Assembly: GCA_001695595.3 (NCBI GenBank)
Contig: MBPM02000001.1
Span: 868,001 to 932,000, forward strand
Direction of reading: 5' to 3'
DNA from: Plasmopara viticola
Lineage: Eukaryota; Oomycota; Peronosporomycetes; Peronosporales; Peronosporaceae
DNA length: 64,000 nt
Shown: in pieces, positions 12,061-22,990 of the stretch
How positions within the stretch are numbered: the first letter of the stretch is position 1
How the letters are laid out: each line of letters starts with the position of its first letter
The notes under the pieces: generated by a model
What the model was told of the DNA's origin: nothing
Seen by the model: only the letters and a program-made list of their open reading frames with translations
The model's database searches: none
Translations under genes and position numbers: made by a program

Positions 12061-14611
12061 AAATCTTAATATTTTATGCAGAAGCTTCGTACGGGTCATG
12101 CCTCTATCTACGGGCCTTTTTGAAACAGTAGTAAAGCAGTAGCTCGTTTTTTATCTTCGTTTAAAGTCACGGCAATCATTGATGTACATTGGCTGACTAC
12201 AAAATTTGTCTAATATCTGCACGTGAATGTCATTTTACTCGGTTATTAGTCAAAAATAATATGCGTAGCTCGTAAATTTCCTTGTTTCTGTGGAAAAGTA
12301 ATTTGTTTGTGGCGACGGATAAGTAGCTCTCACACTAAAAGACTCCTCATTCCTCGAGAGCGACTTAATAAGACCCTTTGTATCTTCTACGAACGACCTT
12401 GTATAAACTCAGTGTATTGACTTATTTTTTGTAGGGGCTTGAGGTGGATTTCGAGTCAACCTAAAAACTTCTTCATTTTTGCTCAAAAAACATCAGACGA
12501 AACAAAATAACTTCGACTCCTTGGTCACTATTCAGACATATGAGCTCAATCTCGTTGATAAACACCACTTGTTCGCTCGTGAGATAGCCGTAAGTATTCG
12601 GTGCGACAGAAATTTAAAGCCTGGTCTTCTTATCTGATTAAAATGCTGTGTATACTCCTGCTTTAGAGTAGGAGTAATATGCCAATTAAACATGATGTTT
12701 ATGTATCAATGCCCACTGCTTCACTGTCATAGTCTTAATTTGTACCTATACAAATGTAGCTCTGCTTGCTTTATCTTCTTGGTACGACAAGACTGTACAG
12801 AACAGCAAGCCACGTCATGGCACCTTTGAAGAAGCATTAGTGCGGTAGCTTTTTTTCTTCAACTATTGCCGTCGAGTTGAAAACAAAAAATATGAAAATA
12901 GCGATGCACTGTTACTTTTAATAAAACCAATTAAAGAGCGCCTAAACTAAACTCCAATTTCGTAAGCGGATGCTGGGTCCCAACCACGTTTCTCGCTGCT
13001 CCTACTTGCTTCGCTACCCGGCTTATTTAGCCTTGTCATTATGTTTTACATCATCTCCTTGATTTACGCGATGAAGTTTTTAAGCGATCCGGTAAGTTTA
13101 AGTGCAAGTATAGATCATGTATTGCTATTTTTTGTTCTGCCATGAAAAGGCCTTTTCGTGCAGTAAACAAATGTATAAAATATGCGGTGATTATCAATAT
13201 GTTAAACATCTGATAGAATACAATTCAAGGGCTATATTTCCTCGCTCAGCTTTTATTTGTAGTTTATACTCAAGCGCGACTCCGTATCGTATTGAGCTTA
13301 ACCATGAGTATCTCTCGTCTGCGGGCTGACACTTTCATATTGCAACGCATGGAGTTGAGGTTTGTATATATCTTTGATTTGCAAATAGCTTGTAGTTTAG
13401 ATATGTAAAACAAAGTAACCAATACAAGTATAGCTAAGGTAAGCTCGAATACAGCCAGATCAAACGAGAGTTTTGCTCAGAATTGCTAAACGAACAAGCA
13501 AACAGACATCATGGGATCTTTAAGACTAGCCAAGCGCCGCCCGCCTTGCGATTATAAAAAACTCACACAAGTACAATCAGGTTCACGAAATGTTATAATT
13601 AAACTTAGTGAGTTATTATTTCTCGTAAGTTTATTGGCCATTCCTCTGGGCTCCAGCCCATATCTCTAGTTGTTTACCACACTTAAGTATCTAGTTTATC
13701 AGTGGTTGCCATTGGTTTATCATTATGACGCTATGAAGCTGTAGAAGTACAACACAGGAAGATTGAATCAAGTTTTGCGATTATTTTTGCGAGTTTCCGG
13801 CCTAAAGAAAGTATCTTAATGCAGTATACCCATGTGTGAGTAAATATGTTATACACGATGGCTATCAGCTTGTAAAGTCAAACATCTTATAGGTACTTAA
13901 AGCATCTATTCAAACGCTTGATTTCGGGTTTTCAGTCCCGAGAGCAACGCTACAATTTAATACAACGCCTTAAATTGGACTTTGGATTCGACCTTGAGAA
14001 AAGGGCAAGTCGTCTTCTGATTGTCTTGTCAAGTCGTCTTCTCAATTGTCTTGTTTAGACATGCTCAAATCAACCACATCAATTACTTGGCGATAACATA
14101 CCCAGTAGTCGCGACTATCTTTTAAGTAATTGAGGTCACTATTTGAACAAATGTGCTTTGGCGGATATAACGTCGGTACGATACAGCGCTAAGATTTTGT
14201 GTCGTTTGCAAATAAGCTTACTGGAAAGCGAAAAAGCATTATCCAAAACGTTTCGTGAAATTCATGGCTATCCGTGAACATATTTCGCTTGTAATATATG
14301 TACACCATTCACGCTAAGGGTCTTCTTGCTTGGGCACACTTGAGTTGTACACACTAAATCTACAAAGCTTCTTCTATGATTGAATAGACCCAGCTGGCAG
14401 GTATTTTCTCGTTGGCAATTTTTTCATTTTTATTGCCCCAATACAATTACATATAGTATGTAGGGGTAATTGTAAGTTCGATACTGGTAACATATTGAGA
14501 TAGCGGACTTATGCCCGTCACCTTTCGGAACGTCGTATAATATGCTCAATCTTGTTTTAAAATGTCAATGTGCTCAAATTTTGTCCGAATGTATACGATT
14601 GGTCTCCTACA

Positions 14612-14644
<33 letters not shown>

Positions 14645-16650
14645 GAGAAGCTTTCTATTCTGGTCGTATGGGTCATGTGTATTGCTCGGAAGTTTAGGCT
14701 CAATCTTTTTTGCTTAAGAATGATAATTTAAAAGAATATTTTAATCGGTAACGGGCATTTTAAAACAGGGGTATGGCTTATATTGCATCAGTATCAAGGC
14801 GTAATGACTTTGAGAATCATGATTTTTTTATCTCAAGGCATCAATCGATGAGGCACACTTGGCTTGGCTGACCACACCCGAATACGAAACTAGTCTAAGT
14901 CTTTTGCGTAATGACTATAGTATTAGGAGTTCCATTTAGAGATTAAGCGAAGCGCATAACTGGTAGTTTTATCTTATTTGGTGTTTGTACTATGATGCCG
15001 TGTGTGAATGACGTAGCGCATCTCGCACGAAGGCCTCCGTAACTCTTAAGGTACCTCCCAAGATTAATCAACACATATATATTCTTCGTGAAACTACAGA
15101 ATATAGTCACGTCAACATGGCACGCATTCTATGATTGTATAACAAATTTGGCCGTGAAAGCCAAATTTGGAGACGTATTTGTAGCAAGGTATAATTCTTT
15201 ACTGTCGTTGGTTTGCTTCGTCTGTAACCTTCAAAACTTCGCCCGCTCAACACTGAAGTACAATTGGATTATTATTAAAGGTGTGTTCGGCCGTATTATC
15301 GATTACGTGCTAACTTGACATCCGTTTGCTGCTATCACATGACTGTGACGTGACCGTCGTCACGGACAGGTTTGCGGTTAATGGCTAATACGCCATATAC
15401 TTTAAAAAGGTTCGAGATACATATCTAGTAGTACTATACGTAAGTTTGGGCGATCTTTAGTTTCAGGCCAGAAGAAAGTTCCAGATGTCACATAAATGTT
15501 GCGAACCAGGAGACCTAATTGGCTTACAATAATCAAGGATGTGTAAGAAGCCAGATGGAGTAAAGAAGAGTGATAGGCTTGAGGATAGTAGCTGAGAGCC
15601 ACCAATTAGGTTGTGGCAAGAATTTTTTTTATCAGAGCTATCCATTCAATATTACTTGTCAAGTTTCTTTAAGCAACAAACACTTCTCTTTCCTTACCAA
15701 TTTTTCCCCGCTTGCCGTCCAAGCCTCGTCCGACGACCGACATTCAATACACTTCCTCCGTGCCTGTGTTTCAATGACACATTCGTTTTCAGCAAGCCAA
15801 TTGATGCCTCGTTTGCAAGCGTCCTGTATACATTTCAGAAGTAATGTTAGTACACAACCTCGTCTTTAACGCGAAGACTGGTCGTAATACAGAGTTTGAG
15901 ACTGAAGTCTGCTTGTCAGTTCCCACTGCTTTCGTGTGAAGACGTTTTAGCATTACCAATTCTTTAATCGCGGTACAGGTATCAAACTTTCAGGTCGGCT
16001 ATAATATTTGTCACTATTTGCTGTCGTGTTCCGGAGCCCAAGACTCTAAGTGCATCAATACGCCGGCAATTGCCATCGTGTACCGGGGCACATGTTTGTT
16101 AGTGCTTTGAAAACGCCAGGCTTTCAATATTGCACCGAAATCGTGTCGTAAATCTGCTACATTACGATGCTCCGATAGATTCATTGAGGTCAAACTTATC
16201 CGTTACTTGTTATTTACGGATCGAGCAGTCCCTACCGTTTTTCAAAGTTGTCGTCGCTTGAAGGGATGCAGGCTTCTAGGAGGCAATCAAATATTTCGGT
16301 GAAGTATTAATCAGTTGAGCGGATCGTATTCATTTTTTGCAATATTACGATACGATTGCTGTGTATGTGCTAAGAAGCAATCACACGAAGGGTCGGCCGA
16401 ATAAGTCGCTTTCTGTAATGCATTTGTTGTCTTGCTGCACAATTTTATTCGCGTTAACATGGTAAACGTTCTCGCAAATTCTAAATAACGTATAAGACTT
16501 GGAAGCGGTGACCTTTCATACACCGTAGCACGATCTCCCACCTCCACTTAGTAAGTTGCTTGTGCGTAGACTGCGTAATTAAATGCGATTGGCAACTTCT
16601 CTCTCTCACTCGTGCACTACAATCTACTTCACCCTTAATTATCTTTATTT
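12061..16650. other. AT-rich intergenic region, no gene seen
   Basis: About 4.6 kb with dense stops in every frame. The longest open stretches are 70 to 100 residues without recognisable motifs. It contains an AT microsatellite (14611-14644) and a short direct duplication (caagtcgtcttct near 14009 and 14030). Confidence 0.6.
14611..14644. repeat. AT dinucleotide microsatellite
   Basis: An uninterrupted run of AT units with one G interruption near the right end. Confidence 0.9.
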
Positions 16651-16816
16651 CGGAATCCTTAAAGTGCCGGTACCCCTTGATTTTAGTCAATGAGATTAGT
16701 TCATTCTATCAATGGGAGCATTTAACGAACACCGTGTTTTTTCAACCTATAAAAAGAGAAAGCAATACTTATTCGGTACCCCTCTTTGTCAACTGCCGGT
16801 ACTCCTTGTTTTTTTA
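16651..16816 (+). repeat. MULE left terminal inverted repeat
   Basis: About 165 bases whose reverse complement matches 19313-19470 with scattered differences. The outer segment with tgccggtaccccttgatttt recurs in altered form at the inner end (tgccggtactccttgttttt near 16794), so the terminal motif is present twice in one TIR. Confidence 0.75.
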
Positions 16817-17227
16817 AGAAATAACTCCTACTCACCTCTTCTCAATATCACTCTTTCAACATCACTCTTCTCAATATCACTCCTCTCGCACTCTTCTTCT
16901 CGCAATGAACACTATGCAACCCCCTAGAGAGCTCTCGTAAAGCACTCTGGAAGAGGCAAAGTCGGCGGTTCTCATGCACACGCGCGCCCATAAGAATGGA
17001 ACGAGTAGGCAAAAGAAAGGAAGAAAGCCCAAAAACCCTTGTTCTACGATGCACAAAGGCCGGTAAAGTGTAAACCCCTACCTCTAACTCCCGGGAACGC
17101 TTACGAAGTAGCCAGAAAACTGACTGCAAGTGCAAGTGAGTCTATTATCAGGCATATAGCGGCCGTAAATACCTGCAAAATAGTCAGAAAGCTAACCGTA
17201 ATTACAGGATAAAATACAATTTGGATC

Positions 17228-18985
17228 ATGAAGTCTGCACCATTCTTTTGGAAGGTTGAAGTCACGTCGGGAGAACATAACCACGAGCCTTTCATCCATC
17301 CAACGGCTAACCTAATCGACCGCGCTCTTAAAATCTCGGAGCAACAGGCTGTTGTGAACCTCACACAAGCTGGAGTCAGTGTCAGCGCCACTCCACGGGA
17401 CCTTTATATTGTCCGTCGTGCGCTCAAGGTGACCATGCTTGCTGGAAGAACTCCAATGCAGGCACTTTTCGAGATTCTTTCGGCAGACTCTTAATACTTT
17501 GCGCAGCAAGATGATAAAAACAAAGTGACTCATCTTTTTATTGTTTCTCGAAGCGCAGCAGAAATATGTTCGACGTTTGCCGAGGAAAAGTATGGTTGCT
17601 GGATTCCACTTACAAAACCAACCGATACGGACTGCCCCTGATACATGTGGTTGGTGTGACTGCCAGAAATTACATCTTTACGCTAGGCTACTGTTTCATG
17701 CGAGGAGAAACAAGAGGCAATTTGGGCTGGGCCTTAACGAAACTGACAGATGTATTTTGACGTTCCAGATTCCGTTGAGGTCCGTCTTTGTCACCGATCG
17801 AGAGCTAGCTCTCATGACTGCGCTGGCGGATGTGTCCTCAAAAAGCAAGGCGCTCTTGTGCAGGTGGCACATAAGCAAGAATGTCTTTGTTAAGCCAAGA
17901 CTTAGCTTCGATACGCAAGAATTGTTTCAGGAATTTCACTGTTCTTGAAATTCTTTGATGCATGCAGACACTGAAGCCGGATATAATTGGCGTCTTGAGA
18001 TGGTAAGAGAAATGGTGCCACCGCACATCATTCACTACCTTGATCCAACTTGGCTATGCTACAAGGAAAGATTTGTTAGTGCATGGCTGCGGGATGTACT
18101 TCATTTTGGAAACACCGCCACTTCCCGAGTAGAAAATGCTCCTTCCGCGCTCAAAGAATGGATTGGGGTGTCCACAGGTAAAGCTATTTCGACGGAGCAA
18201 CCAGACATATCTACCCTGTGCTAATCCAAACTCATTTATTTCCTTGAGGTGACCTTTATTCGTAAATACAGCAGTCAAGCTCGCATGCGACGATCAGGTG
18301 GCCAAGGTCAAGTACCACCACACCAAAAAGAGTGCCGTTGCCAATATGCAGCATGGGCCAATTTCTGCCCCTCTTGCGGGAATTTTTTTTCTTGCCGCGA
18401 TATATGGTGCCTATAGGCAGTACAGAATGCACAATAATAACCCAAATGTAAGTGTATGACCCAGTTCCACTACTCAAAGCTTAATCACCATCTAATTATA
18501 GTTCTTGAGCAGCAAGGCTGCCGCAGTTTGTTCAGATTAACCATGGGATATCTATGCGCCCATGACTTTCGACTTCGTGCGAATGAGCCTCTCGTTTTCG
18601 AAGACTTCGACACGCATTGGTGGCTTCAAGCTCCAATACGTGTAGCTGTAGACGAGGGTATTCCGGAACCTTCAATGAGTGAGATGTTACGGAAATTTCG
18701 CCGACGATTACGATAATGAAATCTTCGCACATCGAAAGCGCCGAATGCTGGATCACATGCGAGCCTAGACGGCAGTGACTTCGGTGGAGGGACCTTCACT
18801 TGCGCTATCGCGTGGCCGACCATCTGGATCCACTCGACGCCTACCTTCGCAGTTTGAGCATGTAGAGATGGCTGCTAATGCAGAGGCACCTTTGCTCCGC
18901 AGGTGCAGAGGGTGCAGAGGGATTGATCACAATGCCAGAACATGTCGGCAACGAGCCCCACCTCAACACCAGCGACTGTGCCCTC
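17228..18985 (+). pseudogene. MULE transposase, copy 2 (frameshifted)
   Basis: The parts of a MULE/FAR1-type transposase are in order but in changing frames: WKVEVTSGEHNHEPF (end of the zinc-binding DNA-binding domain, about 17250), VWLLDSTYKTNRYGLPLIHV with the first catalytic Asp (17590), FVTDRELALM with the second Asp (17790), LLCRWHISKNV (17855), FGNTATSRVENAPSALKEWI with the catalytic Glu intact (18105), and near the end a knuckle CRGCRGIDHNARTC (about 18903). Frame changes lie between 17494 and 17566 and near 17765, and a stop follows 17948. All three catalytic acids survive, so this copy decayed later or less than copy 1. Confidence 0.8.
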
Positions 18986-19131
18986 TATAGGTATGCAAAC
19001 ATTTTATGTAATGCGCTTGACCCTTCTACTTCTCATTTTTTTGAAGTTTTCTTTGGCAATTTCGATACTGTAAATGATACTTGAAAAGTAGTTTTTATTT
19101 TTTATTATGTAAGATCACGTCGCTCAAAACA

Positions 19132-19134
<3 letters not shown>

Positions 19135-19168
<34 letters not shown>
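19135..19168. repeat. AT dinucleotide microsatellite
   Basis: A run of about 16 AT units inside the MULE element, between its transposase and its right TIR. Confidence 0.9.
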
Positions 19169-19174
<6 letters not shown>

Positions 19175-19312
19175 CCCAAGAGTCATGCAAATGCGTATAC
19201 TCATAAAGGAAAGACGACGTAGAGGAAGGCGCATTTCGATAATTTATTTAGTGCTGCTTTCGTTGACAGAAAAATATTGCTCTCTTTGACGGAAACGCTC
19301 CTTTTTTCATTG

Positions 19313-19470
19313 GCTAAAAACAGGGGGAACCGGCAGCTTACGAAAAAGGGGTGGTATTGCTCTCTTGAAAAAACACTGTGTGTTCATCAACAAAGATAAA
19401 CTGCCTCCATTGATAGAATGAACTAATCTTATTGGCTAAAATCAAGGGGTACCGGCAGTTTAACGATTCC
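19313..19470 (-). repeat. MULE right terminal inverted repeat
   Basis: Inverted match to 16651-16816. Recognisable blocks include ccattgatagaatgaactaa and aaatcaaggggtaccggcag. The inner end again carries a degenerate copy of the terminal motif (cagggggaaccggcag), mirroring the left TIR. Confidence 0.75.
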
Positions 19471-19803
19471 CTTTTATTTTGATATAACTTTCACTAATAT
19501 TTTGTAGATTCACCATTCCTAGGGATAATATTGATTTCGAGTACTTTGAAGAAATTTTCTTTGAAGTAGGACCTAATTTTACAATACAAGATATTGGATG
19601 ATATAAATTTTGAATTTAAGGTACTGTCCTTTTATCAACAAGAGTACTACAATAAAATGTACCCGGAAAGAATTAATCTAATACCATACTTTTTTTTCAT
19701 CATAAAGTTGGGAATGAGTTCGTAGCGCGGGCAACTTTCATCTATGCTGCGGTTACGAAGAACCGACTTCCTTGCGGCAGTTGATGGACAATCATTGCAA
19801 TCG

Positions 19804-22131
19804 TTACGCCTGGGTCTTGATCTCAAACACAGCGCAGAGTGGGTTTACGATGTTATTGTACACATCACACCACGTGTCCGGCTTGATAGCGACCACGTAC
19901 TCGCTGTCCTCGGTAATCTTTTGCAAGCCCTGCCCGATTTGAGGCGTGTATACGCTCCAGTCCGCCACTGTCAATGCAAACGACACTTGCTGAGACTCTC
20001 CTGGCTGGAGTTCAATTTTCTTGAACTGTTTTAGCATTTTCATTTCCGGGACGGAAATCTTGCGGAACGGTTGAATGAGGAACAGCATGACGGTCTCCTT
20101 CCCAGCTAATGAACCCGTGTTTGTGACCGTCACGGTGGCTGTAAGAGTAGCATCGGCACTGGTGAGGTTCCTGGCATCGAGAGACAGGGCCGAGTAGTTG
20201 AATTGCGTGTAGCTGAGACCAGCCCCAAAGTCCCACTGTGTCTCGCAGTAATAGTAAGCACATTGGGTGTTGACACGGTGGTAATACGGAATCGCAACGT
20301 TCGCGGGGTCCTTTGGGTACGTCATTGGTAAGCGCCCACTCGGGTTCACAATGCCGTAAACGATATCGGCGACCGCTTGACCACCCAGTTCACCAGGCAA
20401 TAACCCATCGATCACAGCAGCAGCCAATCCCGGGAGGGTACCCAAAAGACGGGGACGCCCTTCAAACAACACGAGGATAATCTTGGTCGATGTCGCCGCA
20501 AGCGCTTCGACATAATCAATTTGACCAGCCGGCAAAGCCAAATCGACAATGTCGCCCGGTTTTTCGGTGTAGTTGCTTTCACCAATGACCACAACCGTGT
20601 ACTCGTGCTGGTTCGCGAGTGCGACAGCCTGGGCAAGGTCGGAATCCGAGTACGTGCCGTTCTCATACAAGCCGTTAAAGTAGGTGAACGAGTTGTTGCC
20701 CACGACGTTTTCAAAGCCTTGACGGACGGAAATACCGTTTGGAAACATGGCGTTGCCCGAGTAGCCTTGCCATTTAATGGACCAGCCACCACACTGGAAA
20801 CCCACATTGTCGGCGGAGTGACCCGTCAAAAACACGGAGGCTTCTTTTGGAAGTGGCAAGACGTTGTCGTCGTTTTTCAAGAGCACAATGGACTCGCGTG
20901 CCATCTTTAACCCCACGGCCTTGTCGTCATCGTTTCCGACCATGAATTCATAGTCTTTTCCAGGGACGGGATTGTCGTACAAGCCCAGCTGGAGCTTTGT
21001 CTTGATGATGCGCTTGGCAGATTCGCGCAATCGCGTTTCGAGTTCGGGGTTGGTTTCGAGCACGGATAGAGTATAATTGATAAAATTTGTATTCGACGGG
21101 ACCATACTCATGTCAAGTGACGTCTGGGCCAAGGTCATGCGAACGGCTTCCTCATACGTCGCGGCGACGCGGTGCCAGTCGTGGAGGTTGTTGATCTCCG
21201 CCCAGTCTGACACCAAGAGACCCTTAAAGCCAAGATCGGAACGAAGCAAGTCTTTCAAGATGCGGGAGCTGGCAATCACGGGGTCCCCATTGATCGAGAT
21301 GTAGTTTTCCATCATTGTCAGCGCACCCGCTTCCAGCGCGGCCTTGTACGGAGGGACAAAGTAGTTGACCAAGTCAAAGTCGGCCATCAAGACATTGTCG
21401 CGGTCGTGCCCCGAAGGGGTTTTCGAGTATCCGATAAAGTGCTTGATGCAGGCAGCGGTCTGATTGAAGCTCTGGAGACCGCGGACGATCGCGTCCCCCA
21501 TGACCGAGACCAAGTACGGGTCCTCACTAAACGTTTCGTACATTCGAGGCCAGAGGGCGTTTTGCGCAAGGTCGAGAATGGGTCCAAAGATCCACGGGAT
21601 ACCCGCAGCTACAGTGTCGCGAGCAGTAATACGACCAATTGTGTATACTAACTCAGGGTCGAAACTGGCCCCGCTGTTGACTTGTTGCCCAAACATGACG
21701 GCCCCGCTAATGTAGTTCGCACCGTGGACCGAATCAATGCCGTAGATGAGCGGATGGCCCCCATTCTCCTCCATATTAATGGCTTGGATCCGGGTCATCA
21801 TATTCCGCCATTCCGTCGCGTTCCAACCGTACTTGTCGCCCATCGGTTGGGACCAATTCGTGTTGAGGTACGAACCCACGTTTTGACGCGCCAGCGCGCG
21901 CACGCTGTCTTCGTTGAGCGTATTATTCTCGCGCAAGACGAGGCTGACGTCAACTTGCGTCATTTGGCCAATCACTTGAGCCACCGAAAAGCCGTCAACG
22001 ATGGTTTGAGCTCGGGCATCGAGTACATCAAAGGCTTGTGTTTGGGCATCGTCACTGGAGACCACAGTAGCGACACTTGAAAGCGTTGCTGTCACAGTGA
22101 ACGTACAAAGCGCAAATTTGGTCGTCCACAT
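19804..22131 (-). CDS. Secreted glycoside hydrolase family 3 beta-glucosidase
   Basis: A single-exon gene of 775 residues. Glycoside hydrolase family 3 enzymes release glucose from the non-reducing end of beta-glucans or cellobiose. I chose the ATG at 22131 because it begins a clear signal peptide (MWTTKFALCTFTVTATLSS) and lies just inside a putative initiator at 22192-22210; the frame stays open to an upstream ATG at 22230, which lies outside that initiator. Family landmarks: IYGIDSVHG near residue 130, KHFIGYS near 230, and GLLVSDW with nucleophile Asp at about 309. The C-terminal third carries the second alpha/beta domain (GESNYTEKPGD) and a fibronectin III-like domain typical of beta-glucosidases. 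Many N-glycosylation sites fit secretion. The substrate cannot be decided from sequence. The gene lies between a MULE and a LINE, yet is intact. Confidence 0.92.
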   Translation of the reverse strand: MWTTKFALCTFTVTATLSSVATVVSSDDAQTQAFDVLDARAQTIVDGFSVAQVIGQMTQVDVSLVLRENNTLNEDSVRALARQNVGSYLNTNWSQPMGDKYGWNATEWRNMMTRIQAINMEENGGHPLIYGIDSVHGANYISGAVMFGQQVNSGASFDPELVYTIGRITARDTVAAGIPWIFGPILDLAQNALWPRMYETFSEDPYLVSVMGDAIVRGLQSFNQTAACIKHFIGYSKTPSGHDRDNVLMADFDLVNYFVPPYKAALEAGALTMMENYISINGDPVIASSRILKDLLRSDLGFKGLLVSDWAEINNLHDWHRVAATYEEAVRMTLAQTSLDMSMVPSNTNFINYTLSVLETNPELETRLRESAKRIIKTKLQLGLYDNPVPGKDYEFMVGNDDDKAVGLKMARESIVLLKNDDNVLPLPKEASVFLTGHSADNVGFQCGGWSIKWQGYSGNAMFPNGISVRQGFENVVGNNSFTYFNGLYENGTYSDSDLAQAVALANQHEYTVVVIGESNYTEKPGDIVDLALPAGQIDYVEALAATSTKIILVLFEGRPRLLGTLPGLAAAVIDGLLPGELGGQAVADIVYGIVNPSGRLPMTYPKDPANVAIPYYHRVNTQCAYYYCETQWDFGAGLSYTQFNYSALSLDARNLTSADATLTATVTVTNTGSLAGKETVMLFLIQPFRKISVPEMKMLKQFKKIELQPGESQQVSFALTVADWSVYTPQIGQGLQKITEDSEYVVAIKPDTWCDVYNNIVNPLCAVFEIKTQA

Positions 22132-22191
22132 TATTGCCACAAGAGTCGAATCAAAGAGGGAGTGGATGAGACCGAGTCGTGATCGGCTGGA

Positions 22192-22210
22192 TGCAAGTTG
22201 GAGAATGAAG
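22192..22210 (-). promoter_or_regulatory. Oomycete-type initiator (Inr) with flanking promoter region
   Basis: On the minus strand this reads cttcattctccaacttgca. It fits the oomycete initiator YCAYTYY (TCATTCT) followed by a flanking element resembling MAWTTTNC with one mismatch (CAACTTGC). It would start transcription about 75 bases before the chosen ATG of the GH3 gene. Confidence 0.5.
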
Positions 22211-22230
22211 GGAGAACCAATTGGTGCCAA

Positions 22231-22990
22231 AATGGTTGATTAAGCCAGACATGAAATTGCAATCCGTATGGTCATAGAGACGTACCGTTTGCGATGGGCA
22301 AGAAAGCGTCTATCCTCCACACCCGGTTTGCCAATGTCCTCTGAGCTAATCACATCGAACTCTCTACTAATCTCGGTATGCTCTTTGATCTATGAGGCTG
22401 TCTTACTGTTCATACGTTTCATACCCTTCAAAATTAAATACTTAAAACCATCCGATGATTTGCCAAAGACGGCCCATGTCGAAAAAAAGAGGGGGTGTGG
22501 GAACAACCTTTATCTCTCCGAGCTCGCAACTATACCAACTGAGAAAGTAATGATCCTTGTTGTGGCTGAGATCGTAGGCTATAGAAATTGGTAAAAGAGT
22601 GATCGGCACCGCATGAAATCTTTTATTTACACTCGTTGTTTCACTTGTTTGTCACTATACTAGTGTTCCAAAAACGAGTTCACATATACGCAAGTACGTC
22701 ATCTTCACGTTTATGTATCACACATGCCGAATACCGGTACTTTTGAACCTACGGCGTATACATTAGCGGCCTCCGCATGTTCAAAGAAGTGCCAAACTTC
22801 GAACAGTGTCATCATCCCTTGTGCTCGGAGACCACCTCTGTAAAAGAGTGCCATTTTGTGGACAGCGTTAACATCCCTTCTGCACGAAGACCACACTATC
22901 GTGCTCGATGTGCTGCCGTACACATCGACAAGGTTGAGTTCAATGTCATTGCCTTGACAAGTGTCTTGTGCCCATTTGTCGTCCCTTCGA
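22231..22990. other. Spacer between GH3 gene and LINE copy B
   Basis: No gene seen. At about 22797-22910 there is an imperfect direct repeat (tcatcccttgtgctcggaga, then acatcccttctgcacgaaga). This may be the 5' part of the LINE, but the other copy is cut by the window edge so this cannot be tested here. Confidence 0.4.

Larger units (their letters stand above)
16651..19470 (+). mobile_element. MULE DNA transposon with terminal inverted repeats
   Basis: The left end (16651-16816) and right end (19313-19470) are inverted copies of one another and bracket a MULE transposase on the plus strand. The outermost bases read ggaatccttaaagtgccgg on the left; the reverse complement of the right end reads ggaatcgttaaactgccgg. 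Just outside, the left flank has ctttattt and the right flank has cttttattt, a possible imperfect target-site duplication. MULE elements usually make 8 to 11 bp duplications, so this is suggestive but not clean. The transposase frame is broken, so the element is not autonomous now. Confidence 0.75.

Noticed and set aside
22131..22230. Upstream in-frame ATG giving an 808-residue beta-glucosidase
   Set aside because: The extra 33 residues hide the signal peptide, and the ATG lies upstream of the putative initiator; the ATG at 22131 begins a proper secretion signal.
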